A stretch of 34,186 bases of DNA from Candidatus Cloacimonadota bacterium (GTDB taxonomy: Bacteria; Cloacimonadota; Cloacimonadia; Cloacimonadales; TCS61), in the NCBI GenBank assembly GCA_021157525.1, contig JAGGWK010000080.1, positions 1 through 34,186 on the forward strand. The letters are read 5' to 3'. Made by a program: the position numbers and the translations under genes. Positions 33,222 through 34,186 of the stretch are shown here, piece by piece; within the stretch, counting starts at the first letter, position 1, and every line of letters begins with the position of its first letter. Below the pieces are notes generated by a model. It was not told the origin of the DNA and ran no database searches. It saw only the letters and a program-made list of their open reading frames with translations.

Positions 33222-33357
33222 ACAACATAACGATTTGGAAATGAAATGCAATAAATCCCGCACTACGCATAGCCAAGAGCGTTGTGCACCATTTGAAGAA
33301 AGAGCCAACGCTCAACCGAAGAAACGAGATAGAGAAAGTATCTTTGGAATTGATTAA
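33208..33357 (+). CDS. Doubtful 49-residue ORF over an inverted repeat
   Basis: The frame opens at ATG 33208, overlaps the BRO-N stop by 14 bases and encodes a very basic and polar peptide (MKKNKQHNDLEMKCNKS to RDRESIFGID). It has no recognisable domain and no clear ribosome site. It contains an 8-bp inverted repeat, so it may be non-coding repeat sequence that happens to be open. It ends 25 bases before the methyltransferase start. Confidence 0.25.
   Translation: MKKNKQHNDLEMKCNKSRTTHSQERCAPFEERANAQPKKRDRESIFGID
33277..33313. repeat. 8-bp inverted repeat between BRO-N and methyltransferase genes
   Basis: GAGCGTTG (33277-33284) pairs perfectly with CAACGCTC (33306-33313) over a 21-base loop. 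It lies inside the doubtful 49-residue ORF. It resembles an interspersed palindromic element rather than a terminator, as no T-tract follows. Confidence 0.6.
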
Positions 33358-33382
33358 ATTTAGAAATAAAGGATAAAGAAAT

Positions 33383-34186
33383 ATGGACGGAAAAAGTCTA
33401 ACACCACAGGAAATAAAACTGCAACAGTTAAAGGAAATATTACCCGAAGCATTTGCCGAAGGAAAAGTAGATTGGGAAAAACTAAAAGCCACTTTGGGTG
33501 AAGATATAAACTTTGCAAACGAAAGATATGTATTAAATTGGGCAGGGAAAAGTGAAGCCTTTAAAGTATTGCAAGCACCAACAACCAAGACACTTGTGCC
33601 AGACAAAGAACAATCTGTGAACTTTGATGAAACTGAAAACATTTTTATTGAGGGCGAAAATTTGGAAGTACTGAAAGTGTTGCAAAAATCTTACTTCGGA
33701 AAAGTAAAGATGATTTATATTGACCCACCTTACAACACAGGAAAAGATTCTTTTATTTATCCTGATAAATTCTCTGAAACAAAAGCCGAATATCAAAAAC
33801 GAGTTGGCGACAAAGATGAAGATGGCTACCTTACCAAACAAAATATATTCTCCTCCTTTGGAGGAGTACCCGAAGGGGGAGGTGGTTTTAGAAAAAACAG
33901 CAAAGAAAACGGACAATACCACAGCAATTGGCTGAATATGATGTATCCAAGATTGTTTTTAGCTAAAAACCTACTCAAACAAAACGGAGTTATTTTTATT
34001 TCAATTGATGATAATGAAGTTGATAATCTTCGATTAATGATGAATGAAATTTTTGGCGAAGAGAATTTTTTAAATCAAATTTCGGTAAAAGCAAAACCAT
34101 CAGCAGGAGCAAGTGGTGGTGGAGAAGACAAAAGATTAAAAAAAAATGTAGAATATTTAATTTGTTATACAAAAAACAGAGAAATC
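33383..34186 (+). CDS. Type III-like adenine-specific DNA methyltransferase (Mod), 5' part
   Basis: The frame is open from ATG 33383 (AAAGGA 9 bases upstream) to the window end, giving 268 residues of a longer protein. Motif IV DPPYNTG (114-120) precedes HSNWLNMMYPRLFLAKNLL (180-198) and FISIDDNEVDNLR (205-217), the signature order of beta-class N6-adenine methyltransferases of type III systems. A Gly-rich stretch SSFGGVPEGGGGF (157-169) interrupts the segment between YLTKQNIF and RKNSKENG, which is normally continuous in relatives; it looks like an in-frame insertion. A restriction (Res) partner would be expected downstream, outside the window. The gene's AT-rich composition differs from the pilus cluster and suggests acquisition. 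Confidence 0.88.
   Translation, partial: MDGKSLTPQEIKLQQLKEILPEAFAEGKVDWEKLKATLGEDINFANERYVLNWAGKSEAFKVLQAPTTKTLVPDKEQSVNFDETENIFIEGENLEVLKVLQKSYFGKVKMIYIDPPYNTGKDSFIYPDKFSETKAEYQKRVGDKDEDGYLTKQNIFSSFGGVPEGGGGFRKNSKENGQYHSNWLNMMYPRLFLAKNLLKQNGVIFISIDDNEVDNLRLMMNEIFGEENFLNQISVKAKPSAGASGGGEDKRLKKNVEYLICYTKNREI
33850..33889 (+). repeat. Palindromic repeat inserted in frame within the methyltransferase gene
   Basis: CTCCTCC (33850-33856) pairs with GGAGGAG (33860-33866) around TTT; ACCCGAAGGGGG follows. The 39 bases from 33851 to 33889 correspond exactly to the 13 extra residues. TTC before and TTT at the end could be a degenerate 3-base target duplication. Similar CTCCTTTGGAGG...CCCGAAGGGGG elements are common between genes in Bacteroidota-type genomes (from memory). 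Confidence 0.6.

Overview
The window looks like a chromosomal segment of an uncultivated FCB-group bacterium. The best guess is a Candidatus Cloacimonadota-like lineage, inferred from family resemblance only. Reasons: several very large secreted proteins end in the FlgD-like / Por-type C-terminal domain (YPNPFNP near its start, a W-N-G or similar turn, SG-YFYK near its end). They also carry FN3, carboxypeptidase-regulatory-like, LVIVD and right-handed beta-helix modules. Shine-Dalgarno sites are strong and purine-rich (AGGAGG). No ribosomal RNA, tRNA or CRISPR was found.

Region 1 (1-3586) is regulatory: the tail of a receiver-domain protein, a membrane-bound PAS/HAMP histidine kinase, and an NtrC-class sigma-54 activator, the last two overlapping. 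Region 2 (3587-3998) is a repeat-rich spacer with hairpin elements, a 29-bp-period tandem repeat, and a near-consensus sigma-54 promoter placed just upstream of a pilin-like gene.

Region 3 (3999-20849) is a type IV pilus / type II secretion-like machine on the plus strand: major pilin-like subunit, PilC-like platform protein, PilB-like ATPase, four further pilin-like proteins (one with a LamG domain), a PilS-like membrane sensor lacking its ATPase domain, a receiver-cNMP-fold protein, a PilT-like ATPase, a PilM-PilN-SPOR-TPR fusion, a PilO-PilP fusion, a short secretin, and an FN3/LVIVD lipoprotein. Most genes abut or overlap. The machine differs from textbook type IV pili in its fusions, in the near-absent pilin leaders (all start Met-Gly), and in its reduced second two-component pair. 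The upstream kinase/activator pair, the activator's GSFTGA loop and the sigma-54 promoter together suggest PilS/PilR-like control of the pilin. No prepilin peptidase is visible.

Region 4 (20858-26591) holds two large secreted multidomain proteins that continue the operon and share modules; a rho-independent terminator closes it. They are candidate surface or secreted cargo.

Region 5 (26592-32273) has a decayed AMP-binding C-terminal domain on the minus strand, an ABC-F ATPase of the Uup type, and a TrmB-like regulator overlapping a gene for another secreted beta-propeller-like protein. An 18-bp perfect palindrome lies just upstream of the regulator.

Region 6 (32274-34186) is visibly more AT-rich and looks acquired: a truncated BRO-N antirepressor-like gene, a doubtful 49-residue ORF built over an inverted repeat, and the 5' part of a type III-like DNA adenine methyltransferase. 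The methyltransferase carries an apparent in-frame insertion of a palindromic repeat.
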